64,000 nt of DNA from JBHJHP01 sp042219825. GTDB taxonomy: Bacteria; Bacteroidota; Bacteroidia; Bacteroidales; UBA5342. Made by a program: the position numbers and the translations under genes. Location: NCBI RefSeq assembly GCF_042219825.1, contig NZ_JBHJHQ010000004.1, positions 62,001 through 126,000 on the forward strand, read 5' to 3'. Below the pieces are notes generated by a model that was not told where the DNA came from, ran no database searches, and saw only the letters and a program-made list of their open reading frames with translations. Numbering within the stretch: the first letter of the stretch is position 1; every line of letters begins with the position of its first letter. Positions 1 through 9,547 of this stretch are shown piece by piece.

Positions 1-639
1 TTTTACCATATCATTTCCACTAAGCTGAACACTGGCGACCAGCCCCAGTATGGTATCTTTAAATACCAGAATAAGAACTGCAGCGAGTGCACCAATCCCG
101 GTAAAGATTTTGGTCATGTTAATGTTGAAAATAATTGAAATAATGGCCAGAAATGTGAAGATGTAAAAAATGATTTTGAACAACTGGACATATCCTTTGA
201 TGGATCTGTTTTGTGAAATGGGAAACTGGTTGTAAATATCGTGCAGTGCATCCATAAAAGCGATCAGTACAAATAATATATTAAACGCAATGAACACAAA
301 ACATATATCTTCGAGGAACGACAGGAACAGATTGGAATCCGGGAATGCCGTTGGAAGTAGAAAATAAACAACCAGAACGGGAGCAATATGTGCCAGCTTA
401 CTGAAAACTTTTCGTTCCAGAAAAATATCATCGTATTTGTTTTTTGTTTTCTTTATGATCCGGGCAACAATCGCAATGATGATCTTTCTGAAAACAAAAT
501 CTACAGCTATGCTTAAAATAATTATAACTGCAAATATGCTGATAGTACGAAGAGTTTCTGCTGTAGACTGTGCAAAGCCGTGATTTGTAAACCAGCTGAG
601 AATTGTGTCACTGAGCTTCTGATAAAATTCAATATCCAT
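1..639 (-). CDS. Mechanosensitive channel, YbdG/MscS-like, C-terminus cut off by window edge
   Basis: The minus-strand frame is open from an ATG at 637-639 to the window edge, giving the first 213 codons. It starts MDIEFYQKLSDTILSW and has several hydrophobic segments. After a loop it reaches TKIFTGIGALAAVLILVFKD and then TILGLVASVQLS, which matches the pore helix and the start of the beta domain in the miniconductance (YbdG/MscM) branch of MscS channels. That branch has several extra N-terminal helices, as seen here. The role is an inner-membrane channel opening under membrane tension during osmotic downshift. The C-terminal cytoplasmic cage lies outside the window, so integrity cannot be judged. 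Confidence 0.85.
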   Translation of the reverse strand, partial: MDIEFYQKLSDTILSWFTNHGFAQSTAETLRTISIFAVIIILSIAVDFVFRKIIIAIVARIIKKTKNKYDDIFLERKVFSKLAHIAPVLVVYFLLPTAFPDSNLFLSFLEDICFVFIAFNILFVLIAFMDALHDIYNQFPISQNRSIKGYVQLFKIIFYIFTFLAIISIIFNINMTKIFTGIGALAAVLILVFKDTILGLVASVQLSGNDMVK

Positions 640-689
640 TTGACTTAAATTTGCTATTATTGTGGAAAACAAAATTATAATAAAGACAC

Positions 690-1973
690 ATGAAAAAAAA
701 AGGTCTTATCATTCTCTTTACTTTTTACAGTGTAATTCTTTTCGCTGAAGTTAATTATAACGCTTTTTTTACAAATAAGGTGCTCCGGGTCGATCTGGTT
801 TTGTCCGGTAACAAAACATCTCAAATGGCATCTGTTTCCCAGGTTTACGAAGAAAAACAGTGGGGTGGGCGTACTACAAAACTGGATGAGTTTCATGGGA
901 AAGGAACCTATAAATATGATTTATATGATTTGAATACTGGAAAACTTATTTATACCGATGGGTTCAGTACACTTTTTCAGGAATGGCAGACAACAGATGA
1001 AGCCGAAAACATCGAACGGTCCATGGAAAACACAATTTATGCTCCATTACCCCAAAAAGATGTGAGGTTTGTTCTTGTTCATCGTGTGGATGGATTATTT
1101 ACCGACACACTTCTAAATATTAATCTGAATCCTGAAGGTGAAATTGTTCGACCTACAGAAACTCCTGACTCAAAGACAAAAGATATATTAATCAGTGGAA
1201 AAACAGATGAATGTATTGATATTGTTCTGATTGCTGAAGGATATACCAAATATGATGAAAAATTGTTTTTTGAAGATGCGCAAAATTTTGCAGATGCCTT
1301 ATTTACGTCAAAGCCATTTGCAGAAAATAAAGGTAAGTTTAATATCCGTGCCGTTATGTCGTATTCAGAAGAGGAAGGAGCAGATGATCCAGAACAGGCT
1401 ATTTATGTGAAGACAGCTCTTAATTCGTCTTATAATACGCTTTACAGCGACAGGTACTTAATGACAAATGACCTGTATGATGTCAGCAATTACGCCTCCC
1501 TTGTACCGCATGATCAGATCATTATTCTGGTAAACAGTGAGAAATACGGAGGTGGGGGTATTTATAATTTTTACAGTATAAATTCAACCCGGGGACGCAA
1601 AAATCAACAGGTTTTTATTCATGAGTTTGGACATTCGTTTGCTGGTTTGGCGGATGAATATTATACATCAGATGTATCCTATAACGATTTTTTCCCGGCA
1701 GATATAGAGCCATGGGAACCGAACGTTACAACGCTTGTTGATTTCGATAGTAAATGGAAGGATATGCTGGATCAGGACACCCCGGTTCCTACACCTGCAA
1801 AAAATAAATATAAAAATACCATCGGTGTGTATGAAGGAGGAGGCTATGTTGCCAAAGGAGTGTACCGTCCGTTTATTGATTGCAGGATGAAAACAAATGA
1901 GGCAGAAGACTTTTGCCCGGTATGTGCCAGGGCAATAGTGCGTACCATAAACTTTTATACTAAAGGAGACTAA
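690..1973 (+). CDS. Secreted M64-family (IgA peptidase-like) zinc metallopeptidase
   Basis: 427 residues with an N-terminal signal peptide (about residues 1-20, ending near LFAEV). The first 150 residues resemble the beta-rich N-domain that precedes M64 peptidases. The catalytic part begins near ILISGKTDECIDIVLIAEGY and carries the zinc motif HEFGHSFAGLADEYY; H311, E312 and H315 are the expected ligands and base, with the following Asp/Glu completing the site. A Cys pair near the end (CPVCARA) is typical. Family M64 was named after a clostridial IgA protease, but most Bacteroidota members have unknown substrates, so secreted endopeptidase is the safe call. It stops 3 bases before the convergent penicillin-binding protein gene ends. 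Confidence 0.9.
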   Translation: MKKKGLIILFTFYSVILFAEVNYNAFFTNKVLRVDLVLSGNKTSQMASVSQVYEEKQWGGRTTKLDEFHGKGTYKYDLYDLNTGKLIYTDGFSTLFQEWQTTDEAENIERSMENTIYAPLPQKDVRFVLVHRVDGLFTDTLLNINLNPEGEIVRPTETPDSKTKDILISGKTDECIDIVLIAEGYTKYDEKLFFEDAQNFADALFTSKPFAENKGKFNIRAVMSYSEEEGADDPEQAIYVKTALNSSYNTLYSDRYLMTNDLYDVSNYASLVPHDQIIILVNSEKYGGGGIYNFYSINSTRGRKNQQVFIHEFGHSFAGLADEYYTSDVSYNDFFPADIEPWEPNVTTLVDFDSKWKDMLDQDTPVPTPAKNKYKNTIGVYEGGGYVAKGVYRPFIDCRMKTNEAEDFCPVCARAIVRTINFYTKGD

Positions 1974-1976
1974 TTT

Positions 1977-4373
1977 CTACCAGAAGTCATCCGGAGAATC
2001 CGGTGTTTTACCGCTTTCATTCTGTGATGGAACTGTGAATTTACCACAATCAAGATCTGTATTAAAGCCGGCTGGTTTTTCAAAGTCCTCCATGGGGTCG
2101 TAGCCCAATGTAGTATCGGCATATACACTCTTGAGAAACAAAGCAAAAATTGGCAAAGCCATCTCCGCTCCCTGCCCGTATGTAATATTATTGAACCGAA
2201 TAGAACGTTCTTCTCCGCCCACCCAAACTCCTGTTACAAGGTTGGGTAAGACACCCATGAACCAACCATCAGACTGATCCTGTGTGGTTCCTGTTTTACC
2301 TCCAATCGGGCCCTTGAACTGGTATTTCCATCTTAGTCTGCTTCCTGTCCCACCTGGAGTGTCAACGACACCTTCCAAAAGGTTCAGCATCAGATAAGCT
2401 GTGTTTTCGTGGATCACTTCTTTCTTATACGGTGCAAATGTTGCGATGATATTTCCGTCCTTATCTTCAATTCTTGTTACAAATACCGGATCGGTCATGA
2501 CGCCGTGGTTGGCAAATACCCCGTAAGCTTTTACCATTTCCTTAACTGAAAAATCCGGTGTCCCAAGACACATGGATGGGACGGCATCAATACTACTTGT
2601 AATACCCATGGAATGAATCAGATCTGCCAGTGTTTTAGGCTTAAACTCATTCATTAATCTGGCCGAGATGAAGTTGTTGGATTTCGCCAGACCCCATTTC
2701 AGGGTTACCATTTCGTTCAATCTTTCATCGTCACTATTATCAGGTGTCCATGGTCGGCCCAGATCATCATAAATGGTTATTGGTGCATTCAGAAAACGGG
2801 AACAAGGTGTATAGCCTTCCTGCATTGCCAGTGTATATAAAAATGGTTTAATGGTTGAACCAACCTGTCGGTGGCCGAGCGATACCATATCATACTGGAA
2901 GTAGGAATAATCAATGCCCCCCACATAAACTTTTACATGACCGTTCAGTGGATTCATAGACATCATGCCGGACCGCAGATAGTATTTCATATAGCGTATG
3001 GAGTCCATTGGACTCATCACGGTATCAATATCTCCATTCCATGAGAATACAGTTGTGCTGACGGGCGTGTCAAAGATCTTCAGAATTGAATCCCGTTTAA
3101 CACCTGCTGCTGCTAAACGTCTGTATCTGTCGGTATTCTGCATAGCGCGTTCCAGAAAATCGTGCATGCGTTCAACACGTTCTTCAGGACTGTTTCCAAT
3201 TTTGCTTGAGTAAGGTGCATACGGGCTGTTTGCTTCCTGTTTGAAGAATCTTGGCTGGACATCTTCCGACAAGTGTTTGTACATGGCCTGTTGCGCATAT
3301 TTTTGCATGCGGGAATCAATGGTCGTATAAATCTTTAATCCATCGGTATACAGGCTGTAGTTTGATCCATCTGGTTTGAAATTTTTGTTACACCAGCCAT
3401 AAAGAGGATTTGTTGCCCATGATATGCTGTCAGCAAGGTATTTACCGCTTCTGATATCCCAGCCTCTGTAATTCTTTTTAAGGGGTTTTTCAGCGGTCAT
3501 AAACTGACGGATGAATTCCCTGAAATAAGGAATCGGGCCAACCTTGTGATCAACTTTATGATAATCCAGCTCTATTGGTAAGGTTTTAAGCGAGTCAAAT
3601 TCATGCTTGTTGATGTAGTCAGCATTCATTAACTGTCCCAGTACAATATTTCTTCTTTTTTGTGTTTTTTCCGGAAAGCGTTTTGGGTTGTACAATGTTG
3701 GGTTTTGCAACATTCCTACAAGCATAGCTGCCTCCTCTATTTTCAGATCTTTAGGCGTGGTGTTAAAATAAACCCTTGAAGCCGTCTGAATACCAGTTGC
3801 ATTATTGTTAAAATCGAACTTATTCAGATACATGGTCAGGATTTCCTCTTTGGTGTAGAAGCGCTCCAGCTGAACCGCGATCACATATTCATTCAGTTTC
3901 TGAAAAATACGTTTTATAAAGCTCACATTGTATGCATTTTCTGTGAACAGCTGTTTGGCAAGCTGTTGTGTAATGGTGCTGCCTCCTCCTGAATTTCTTC
4001 CTGTTACAACACCTGTCACGGCACGTAATATCCCTTTGGCGTCAATCCCTGAGTGTTTGGCAAAGCGGATATCTTCGGTTGAAATAAGTGCATTTACCAG
4101 ATATGGTGAGAGATTGTTGTAATTTACTTTTGTGCGGTTCTCTCCCTGAAAATATATGGATCCCAGAATGACATTATCTGAAGAAATAAGTTGAGTTTCA
4201 TATTTGTTTTTGGGGCTTTCAATTTCCTGAATGGGTGGAATATAACCAAGATATCCTTTTGAAATTGCCCAAAACAGTAAAATTACAGCAGCAATACCAA
4301 AAACGAATATCGACCAGAAAATAAGAACGTATTTTTTATAACTGGTTGGTTGTTTGAATTTTGTCTCGTTCAT
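1977..4373 (-). CDS. Class A penicillin-binding protein (PBP1A-type transglycosylase/transpeptidase)
   Basis: 798 residues. A cytoplasmic tail is followed by one membrane helix (about 15-38). The GT51 glycosyltransferase domain (about 70-250) has the catalytic Glu100 in STEDIRFAKHSGID and the GGSTITQQLAKQLF motif. The transpeptidase domain (about 430-760) has the acyl-enzyme serine in GSTIKPF, an SNN motif and KTGTT. It polymerises lipid II and cross-links peptidoglycan at the outer face of the inner membrane. All catalytic motifs are intact and the length is normal for Bacteroidota PBP1A. It is monocistronic, with a good promoter directly upstream. Confidence 0.95.
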   Translation of the reverse strand: MNETKFKQPTSYKKYVLIFWSIFVFGIAAVILLFWAISKGYLGYIPPIQEIESPKNKYETQLISSDNVILGSIYFQGENRTKVNYNNLSPYLVNALISTEDIRFAKHSGIDAKGILRAVTGVVTGRNSGGGSTITQQLAKQLFTENAYNVSFIKRIFQKLNEYVIAVQLERFYTKEEILTMYLNKFDFNNNATGIQTASRVYFNTTPKDLKIEEAAMLVGMLQNPTLYNPKRFPEKTQKRRNIVLGQLMNADYINKHEFDSLKTLPIELDYHKVDHKVGPIPYFREFIRQFMTAEKPLKKNYRGWDIRSGKYLADSISWATNPLYGWCNKNFKPDGSNYSLYTDGLKIYTTIDSRMQKYAQQAMYKHLSEDVQPRFFKQEANSPYAPYSSKIGNSPEERVERMHDFLERAMQNTDRYRRLAAAGVKRDSILKIFDTPVSTTVFSWNGDIDTVMSPMDSIRYMKYYLRSGMMSMNPLNGHVKVYVGGIDYSYFQYDMVSLGHRQVGSTIKPFLYTLAMQEGYTPCSRFLNAPITIYDDLGRPWTPDNSDDERLNEMVTLKWGLAKSNNFISARLMNEFKPKTLADLIHSMGITSSIDAVPSMCLGTPDFSVKEMVKAYGVFANHGVMTDPVFVTRIEDKDGNIIATFAPYKKEVIHENTAYLMLNLLEGVVDTPGGTGSRLRWKYQFKGPIGGKTGTTQDQSDGWFMGVLPNLVTGVWVGGEERSIRFNNITYGQGAEMALPIFALFLKSVYADTTLGYDPMEDFEKPAGFNTDLDCGKFTVPSQNESGKTPDSPDDFW

Positions 4374-4406
4374 TAACGTATTTTTTATTACTGATACAGA
4401 TCAATG

Positions 4407-4436
4407 CAAAGGTAGAATATACTTTCTAAAAACCAA
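4407..4436 (-). promoter_or_regulatory. Bacteroidota-type promoter for the penicillin-binding protein gene
   Basis: Read on the minus strand: TTG (4436-4434), 19 bases, then TACCTTTG (4414-4407). This fits the Bacteroidota sigma consensus TTG-N19-21-TAnnTTTG. Transcription would start near 4400, giving a leader of about 25 bases before the ATG at 4373. Confidence 0.65.
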
Positions 4437-4485
4437 TTTTATAAAAACGTTGTAATTCTTTAATTATTGGCTCAGGATATTAATT

Positions 4486-4493
4486 TACCTTTG
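4486..4493 (+). promoter_or_regulatory. -7 element upstream of the MATE gene
   Basis: TACCTTTG matches the Bacteroidota -7 consensus TAnnTTTG and lies 16 bases before the ATG at 4510. No well-spaced -33 TTG is present (the nearest is 16 bases away), so only the -7 element is called. A transcript from here would have almost no leader. Confidence 0.4.
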
Positions 4494-4509
4494 CACCTGA
4501 ATTTTTCTG

Positions 4510-5886
4510 ATGGATAAGACAAAAGCACTCGAAAAAGAAGGGATTGGCAAATTAATGTGGAAATTTTTCGTTCCTGCATTTATTGGTGTAATTGCCAATG
4601 CATTATATAATATTGTCGACAGGGTATTTATCGGGCAGGGGGTAGGATCGCTTGCGCTATCAGGCATCGGTGTCATTTTTCCGGTCATGCTCATAGTGAT
4701 GGGGTTTGGTATGTTGATTGGCGTTGGCGCAGGCGTATTGGTCTCTATACGCTTAGGAGAGCGAAGCAGAGACGGGGCTGAACAGGTTCTGGGGACGACC
4801 CTACTGCTAATTTTAATCGTTTCCACTTTTATTGTTCTGGTAGTTTTTCTCATAAAGAAACCTTTACTTGAATCGTTTGGTGCAACTGCAGAGACGCTTG
4901 ATTATGCCAACAGCTATCTGAATATTATTTTGTTTGGAACCTTTTTTACAATGCCGGGTTATTCGCTGAATAATATGATCCGAAGTGAGGGAAACGCCCG
5001 GATTGCCATGTATTCAATGTTGCTGAGTGCATCTGTGAATATTCTTCTGGACTACCTTTTTATTATGGTTTTTAAATGGGGTGTTGAAGGCGCTGCATGG
5101 GCTACCGTTATTTCAATGTTTGTGCTTTTTGTGTGGGTATTTATGCATTTTCGAAGTTCACGGAGCGTAATAAACCTCAGACCTGAACTGGTCCGGTTTG
5201 ACTGGTCAATTGCAAAAAGTATAATTGCCATTGGAATGGCTCCGTTTGCGATGCAGATCGCTTCCAGCGTTGTGCAGGGGCTGGCCAATAAAATGCTGAT
5301 AAAATACGGTGGAGACATTGCGGTAGGAGCATTTAGTATTGTAATTAGTGTGGTAAGTCTTGTTGTTATGTCCGTCATCGCAATCAATATGGCTGCTCAA
5401 CCTATCATTGGATTTAATTTTGGTGCCAAAGTGTTTGTACGTGTTAAAAAAACGCTTCGTATTGCTTTGATAACAGCTACACTGGTAAGTATTTTTGCAT
5501 GGATATTTACGCAGTTTTTCCCGGAGTACATTATTATGATGTTTAACGATGAGGATCCGCATCTTCTTGAAATTACATTAAGAGCCATAAAGATTATTAC
5601 CATGACTTTCCCGATTATCGGTTTTCAGATTGTTGCCGGTAATTATTTTCAGGCTGTGGGGAATGCAAAAACAGCTATGTTTCTTACATTGTTGAGACAG
5701 GTGCTGGTACTTATTCCCTTACTTTTTTTATTGCCGGAATTCTACGATCTGGATGGCATATGGCTCAGTTTCCCTGTATCAGATACTGTATCGGCACTTG
5801 TTGTAATGGTATTTATGATCAGGGAATGGCGCAGGTTAACAAGTCTGTCCGGACCTGAGCTTGTCGCTGAAACGGTTAATCCTTGA
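4510..5886 (+). CDS. MATE family efflux transporter
   Basis: 458 residues with about 12 hydrophobic segments in two six-helix halves, the MATE fold. The start reads MDKTKALEKEGIGKLMWKFF, followed by PAFIGVIANALYNIVDRVFI, the conserved first-helix region of the MepA/DinF-like MATE group with its N-x-x-D pattern. These antiporters use Na+ or H+ gradients to export cationic drugs or metabolites across the inner membrane; the substrate cannot be told from sequence. The last 11 bases overlap the 3' end of trmD on the other strand. Confidence 0.92.
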   Translation: MDKTKALEKEGIGKLMWKFFVPAFIGVIANALYNIVDRVFIGQGVGSLALSGIGVIFPVMLIVMGFGMLIGVGAGVLVSIRLGERSRDGAEQVLGTTLLLILIVSTFIVLVVFLIKKPLLESFGATAETLDYANSYLNIILFGTFFTMPGYSLNNMIRSEGNARIAMYSMLLSASVNILLDYLFIMVFKWGVEGAAWATVISMFVLFVWVFMHFRSSRSVINLRPELVRFDWSIAKSIIAIGMAPFAMQIASSVVQGLANKMLIKYGGDIAVGAFSIVISVVSLVVMSVIAINMAAQPIIGFNFGAKVFVRVKKTLRIALITATLVSIFAWIFTQFFPEYIIMMFNDEDPHLLEITLRAIKIITMTFPIIGFQIVAGNYFQAVGNAKTAMFLTLLRQVLVLIPLLFLLPEFYDLDGIWLSFPVSDTVSALVVMVFMIREWRRLTSLSGPELVAETVNP

Positions 5887-6553
5887 GCAAATCAGGACGT
5901 AATTTTTTTGTACGTTCAACAGATTGTTCAAATTCCCATTCTGCTATTTTGGCTTCATGACCCGATAACAAAACATCCGGTACTTTCCATCCACGGAATT
6001 CTGCAGGTCGCGTATAAACCGGTGGAGACAGAAGGTTGTCCTGAAAACTGTCTGAAAGGGCTGATTGTTCATCCGAAATTACGCCGGGTATAAGCCTTAC
6101 AACCGCATCGGAAATAATGGCTGCAGCCAGCTCGCCACCAGTTAGAACATAATCGCCTATTGAAATCTCCCTCGTTATAAAGTGATCACGAATGCGTTGA
6201 TCGATGCCTTTGTAATGACCGCAAAGAATAATGATGTTCTCGTAAAGGGACATGGAATTGGCCATTTTCTGGTTCAGCACTTCGCCATCAGGAGAGGTAT
6301 AAATAATTTCATCGTATGCACGTTTGGCTTTCAGTTCTTCAATGGCTTTTGCCACTGGTTCTATCTGAATCACCATGCCTGCACTGCCTCCAAATGCATA
6401 ATCGTCAACACGTTTTGTTTTGTTCGTAGAGTAGTCCCTTAGGTTCACAACATTAAATTCAACAAGCCCTTTGTCCTGCGCTCTTTTTAGAATTGAAGTG
6501 TGCAGGGGGCTTTCAAGAAGTTCAGGTAAAACGGTGATGATATCTATTCTCAT
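5876..6553 (-). CDS. trmD: tRNA (guanine-N1-)-methyltransferase TrmD
   Basis: The product methylates N1 of G37 in tRNAs that read CNN codons, using S-adenosylmethionine, which prevents +1 frameshifting. The SPOUT fold signature is clear: MRIDIITVLPELLESPL at the start, DDYAFGGSAGMV in the middle, and the knotted SAM site LCGHYKGIDQR followed by ISIGDYVLTGGELAA. About 225 residues, normal length. The frame can be extended ten codons upstream to 6583, but the family starts at MRIDII, so the ATG at 6551-6553 is chosen. Its stop lies inside the end of the convergent MATE gene. Confidence 0.96.
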   Translation of the reverse strand: MRIDIITVLPELLESPLHTSILKRAQDKGLVEFNVVNLRDYSTNKTKRVDDYAFGGSAGMVIQIEPVAKAIEELKAKRAYDEIIYTSPDGEVLNQKMANSMSLYENIIILCGHYKGIDQRIRDHFITREISIGDYVLTGGELAAAIISDAVVRLIPGVISDEQSALSDSFQDNLLSPPVYTRPAEFRGWKVPDVLLSGHEAKIAEWEFEQSVERTKKLRPDLLKD

Positions 6554-6686
6554 GGCAATATTTTTGGCAAAAATAGAATACATATAGCTAACTCCCTAAA
6601 TGTTTAAGATAATTTAAATTGACTGTAAATTGAAAAATGCGTAATTTTAATCTGAGTCTGCGGACTTAAACTTTAAAACGACCGTC

Positions 6687-7793
6687 ATGAAAGATAAATT
6701 GATCACCGTAGCCACTCACAGTTATGAAAAAGCTCAGTTCATAAAAATGGAACTTGAACGGGAAGGTATTGAATGTTATCTCAGCAATATCAACCTTATT
6801 CAGGGAGCATTTTCAGGGGGTGTAAAAGTCCGGATCAGTGAAGAAGATCTAGACAAAGGTCTTAAAATTATTGAGCACATTAATGAGGTATATTTTAAGG
6901 AAGAAAAGTTACCTGAATTTCCTAACCGGGTTCTGGTACCTGTAGACTTTTCTGAATACTCGTATAATGCCTGTGTTTTTGCCATTAGTCTTGCTAAAAC
7001 CATTGGTGCTGAAATTGATCTGATGCATACCTACTTCAGTCCGCTGATCAATACACTACCGTATACCGAAACGTTTTCTTACGATCTGAACGTTGATAAA
7101 ACCCTGAAGCAGATCGAAGATAAAGCCAAAAAGGATATGGATCATCTTCATGCCAAGCTGAAAAAACAGATGAAGGACGGCAGTCTTCCTACCCTTAAAA
7201 CCAAAGTTATTCTGAATGAAGGTGTGCCGGAGGAGGAAATTCTGAGTTACGCAAAAAAATACAGGCCACAGATCATTGTAATGGGTACCCGTGGAAAAAA
7301 CCGTAAGAATGATGATCTGATAGGCAGCGTAACAGCTGAGGTCATTGAACGGGCAAAAGTTCCGGTTCTGGCTATACCTGAAGATACACCTTTTAATAAC
7401 ATCAGTCAGGTTAAAACTTTGGCGTATATTACCAGTTTTGCTGATAATGATCTGGAGGCAATTGACAAGCTCATGCGGATTATTGGAAGGAATGATATTG
7501 ATCTGCACTGTGTGCATTTGGGACATGAGGGAGAAGATCCCTGGGATGAGGTACAGCTAAGCGGATTACAGGATTACCTGAATAAAAAATATACCGGTAA
7601 GAAAATTGAATGTGAACTGATGGAGGGCGATGATCTACTGGTATCTATGGATAAACTGATTAGAGAAAAGAAAATTGATATTATTACATTAATTACTAAA
7701 CGGCGTAACATTATAGCACGAATGTTTAACCCGAGTATAGCCCGCAGAATGATCTTTCATACAGACACTCCGTTGCTGGTATTTCATGCATAA
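6687..7793 (+). CDS. DUF2007 plus tandem universal stress protein domains
   Basis: 368 residues. The first 65 (MKDKLITVATHSYEKAQFIK onwards) match the DUF2007/putative signal-transducing fold, with the typical AQxxKxxLExxGI pattern. Residues about 75-230 form a UspA domain starting RVLVPVDFSEYSYNA, with the nucleotide-binding loop GTRGKNRKNDDLIGSVTAEV (G-2x-G-9x-GS type). A second, degenerate Usp half fills about 235-368. Likely an ATP-binding cytoplasmic stress protein. The combination with DUF2007 suggests sensing by the N-domain; that is inference. Its stop overlaps the next gene's ATG in TAATG. Confidence 0.88.
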   Translation: MKDKLITVATHSYEKAQFIKMELEREGIECYLSNINLIQGAFSGGVKVRISEEDLDKGLKIIEHINEVYFKEEKLPEFPNRVLVPVDFSEYSYNACVFAISLAKTIGAEIDLMHTYFSPLINTLPYTETFSYDLNVDKTLKQIEDKAKKDMDHLHAKLKKQMKDGSLPTLKTKVILNEGVPEEEILSYAKKYRPQIIVMGTRGKNRKNDDLIGSVTAEVIERAKVPVLAIPEDTPFNNISQVKTLAYITSFADNDLEAIDKLMRIIGRNDIDLHCVHLGHEGEDPWDEVQLSGLQDYLNKKYTGKKIECELMEGDDLLVSMDKLIREKKIDIITLITKRRNIIARMFNPSIARRMIFHTDTPLLVFHA

Positions 7794-8176
7794 TGCATTT
7801 TGTAGAACCCCACAAAAACAGGAATATGAATACCCTGACGTTTAAAGAAGTATATGATTATATACTGGATAACAAACTTTACAGGGATCCAACGCTCACC
7901 CCATCCCGGCTTGCTCACAAACTTAAAATGTCTACAGCGGACCTTAAAAAGCTTTGCGTTGATTATTGTGGAAATGACTTTACCCTTTTCGTTACAGAAT
8001 TGAGGGTTAAGGAAGCCAAACGAATGATTGAAGAAAGTTGTTACAGTGGATTTTCCATTGATGCCATTGGCAGGATGGCAGGATTTAACTCTAAAAATGA
8101 ATTTGTGACCAGTTTTAAAGAGTTGGTTGGACGTATGCCCTGCGACTATAAGGCAAGTTATAAGTATATATTCTGA
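7793..8176 (+). CDS. Small AraC-type helix-turn-helix protein
   Basis: 127 residues consisting almost only of an AraC/HTH_18-like DNA-binding module: AKRMIEESCYSGFSIDAIGR and then MAGFNSKNEFVTSFKELVGR, with the usual FxxSFK-like second helix and a final PCDYKASY. No ligand or receiver domain is present. The ATG overlaps the stop of the universal stress gene (TAATG), implying translational coupling. An alternative in-frame ATG at 7826, behind an AGGAAT, gives 116 residues and cannot be excluded. It probably regulates, or responds with, the stress protein gene, but no target is visible. Confidence 0.8.
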   Translation: MHFVEPHKNRNMNTLTFKEVYDYILDNKLYRDPTLTPSRLAHKLKMSTADLKKLCVDYCGNDFTLFVTELRVKEAKRMIEESCYSGFSIDAIGRMAGFNSKNEFVTSFKELVGRMPCDYKASYKYIF

Positions 8177-8196
8177 TCCATATATTTGATGGATCA
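8174..8196 (+). terminator. Hairpin at the end of the AraC-type gene
   Basis: TGATCCAT and ATGGATCA form a perfect 8-bp stem around a 7-base loop, starting in the TGA stop codon. There is no T-run right after it, so it is either a weak terminator or a 3' end stabiliser. The rest of the gap to 8343 shows only smaller hairpins (for example CTGAT/ATCAG at about 8202-8218). Confidence 0.35.
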
Positions 8197-8343
8197 GGAA
8201 ATGGCTGATGATTAAATCAGGCTTAAAAGGGGATTAATGGTCCTGTTTGATTGGGAATATTTTTTTATAATTATTTGACTATAAGTGTTCAGCGATTTTT
8301 TAAGCGCTATTGTATCTTGTTCTGTAGCATTTTATCGCATAAA

Positions 8344-9147
8344 TTATATCACCGGGTTTTGTCGGAATATTTTAACCAGGTAGTTATACAACTCCGGATG
8401 ACGCATCTTCATTTTATCAGGATCATCAAAAAAATACTCGGCTACAACTGCCAGAAATTCTGCATTGTTTTTTAGTGCGTATGGATTGATATCTGAATGG
8501 CCGTTTTTTATCGTGTTAATTTCCTTTTTGATCTCCCTGAGCCATGAAAAGGCAAACGAATTGTCAAAAAGAATTTTTGGTATTCCGTCAGTAACTCCAT
8601 CAGCCATATCAATAAGATGGATGAATTCATGAATGCCGACGTTCTGTTTATGGCGAGTGCCGTCAAAGGCTGCTTCAAGATCGGGTCGTGATAATAAAAC
8701 ATGGCCACTTAAAAAACCATTACCTACCATTCCAAGGACGTTTCTGCCTTCCACTTCATTATTTGTCTGAAATTTCTTGTCAAAAGAGTTTGGATAGAGC
8801 AATATTTCATGTACCTCAGGATAGTTATAATATGGAAAGGCAAACATAGGAATAATTGCGCTTGAGGCAATCAGCAACGTATCTTCTTCTGAAACATCCG
8901 TGTCTATACCTGTAATCTTTTTTTCTGTCAGGAATTTTAATAGTCTGTTTTCAAACTCTATTTTATTGTCATCTGACAGATTACGGTAATATCTTACCCT
9001 TGACGATAATATTTTTTTGAATTCATCCGGTAAAGATTTTATATTATTTACGGGAGGACTTTTGTATGGCTTTGCAATGTACCTGAATGTGATGAAAATC
9101 CCTGTCAATACTGAAATAACAGAGAAAATGGTAATGACTTCCTGCAT
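8344..9147 (-). CDS. MtfA-like zinc-dependent peptidase (M90 family)
   Basis: 267 residues with an N-terminal membrane helix (about 5-23). The zinc motif HEFIH (H173, E174, H177) sits in GIHEFIHLIDMADGVTDGIP, with a downstream AEFLAVVAEYFFDDP supplying the expected glutamate ligand. This is the layout of E. coli MtfA, which acts on peptides and binds the repressor Mlc; the Mlc link is not expected in Bacteroidota. The Bacteroidota forms are often membrane-anchored as here. It stands alone on the minus strand beyond the cyo operon. Confidence 0.85.
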   Translation of the reverse strand: MQEVITIFSVISVLTGIFITFRYIAKPYKSPPVNNIKSLPDEFKKILSSRVRYYRNLSDDNKIEFENRLLKFLTEKKITGIDTDVSEEDTLLIASSAIIPMFAFPYYNYPEVHEILLYPNSFDKKFQTNNEVEGRNVLGMVGNGFLSGHVLLSRPDLEAAFDGTRHKQNVGIHEFIHLIDMADGVTDGIPKILFDNSFAFSWLREIKKEINTIKNGHSDINPYALKNNAEFLAVVAEYFFDDPDKMKMRHPELYNYLVKIFRQNPVI

Positions 9148-9234
9148 TTATCTGCGCTTTATGAATATTTTAAATTTCTCCATGCTTACAGATAATAGTT
9201 GCGTTCATCATCACTGCTGTTTTAAGACATGTTT

Positions 9235-9519
9235 TTACATCATTCGCTGATTGAGGGTAAACATGACCCAAATTGTCCCACCGATAAAAAAGGCGATCAG
9301 TAAAAAAGCAAATAACAGGGAGTATACATTCCAACGAGCACCGGATGATGTATCCAGATGAAGGAAAAAATGCAGGTGAACTAACATCTGGGCAACAGCA
9401 GCAATAAGGATTCCTACAATGATGATGTGTTTTGAAACCATTCCGGTTGCAGCCAATAAAAACGATGTGCCCGTTAATAAAAAGGCCAGAATAAATCCGA
9501 TGATGTATTTTTTAGTCAT
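9235..9519 (-). CDS. cyoD: Cytochrome bo3 quinol oxidase subunit IV
   Basis: 94 residues with three membrane helices and the subunit IV pattern VAQMLVHLHFFLHLD. This small subunit helps assemble the CuB site in subunit I and has no cofactor of its own. It is the last gene of a four-gene minus-strand operon in the order II-I-III-IV, as in E. coli cyoABCD, 28 bases after subunit III. A cyoE heme farnesyltransferase does not follow. Confidence 0.9.
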   Translation of the reverse strand: MTKKYIIGFILAFLLTGTSFLLAATGMVSKHIIIVGILIAAVAQMLVHLHFFLHLDTSSGARWNVYSLLFAFLLIAFFIGGTIWVMFTLNQRMM

Positions 9520-9547
9520 TTCTTTTTAACTATTGTTATACTTCATA

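Noticed and set aside
4485..5603. Minus-strand frames inside the MATE gene
   Set aside because: Antisense shadows; Lys/Ser/Thr-rich translations without domain features.
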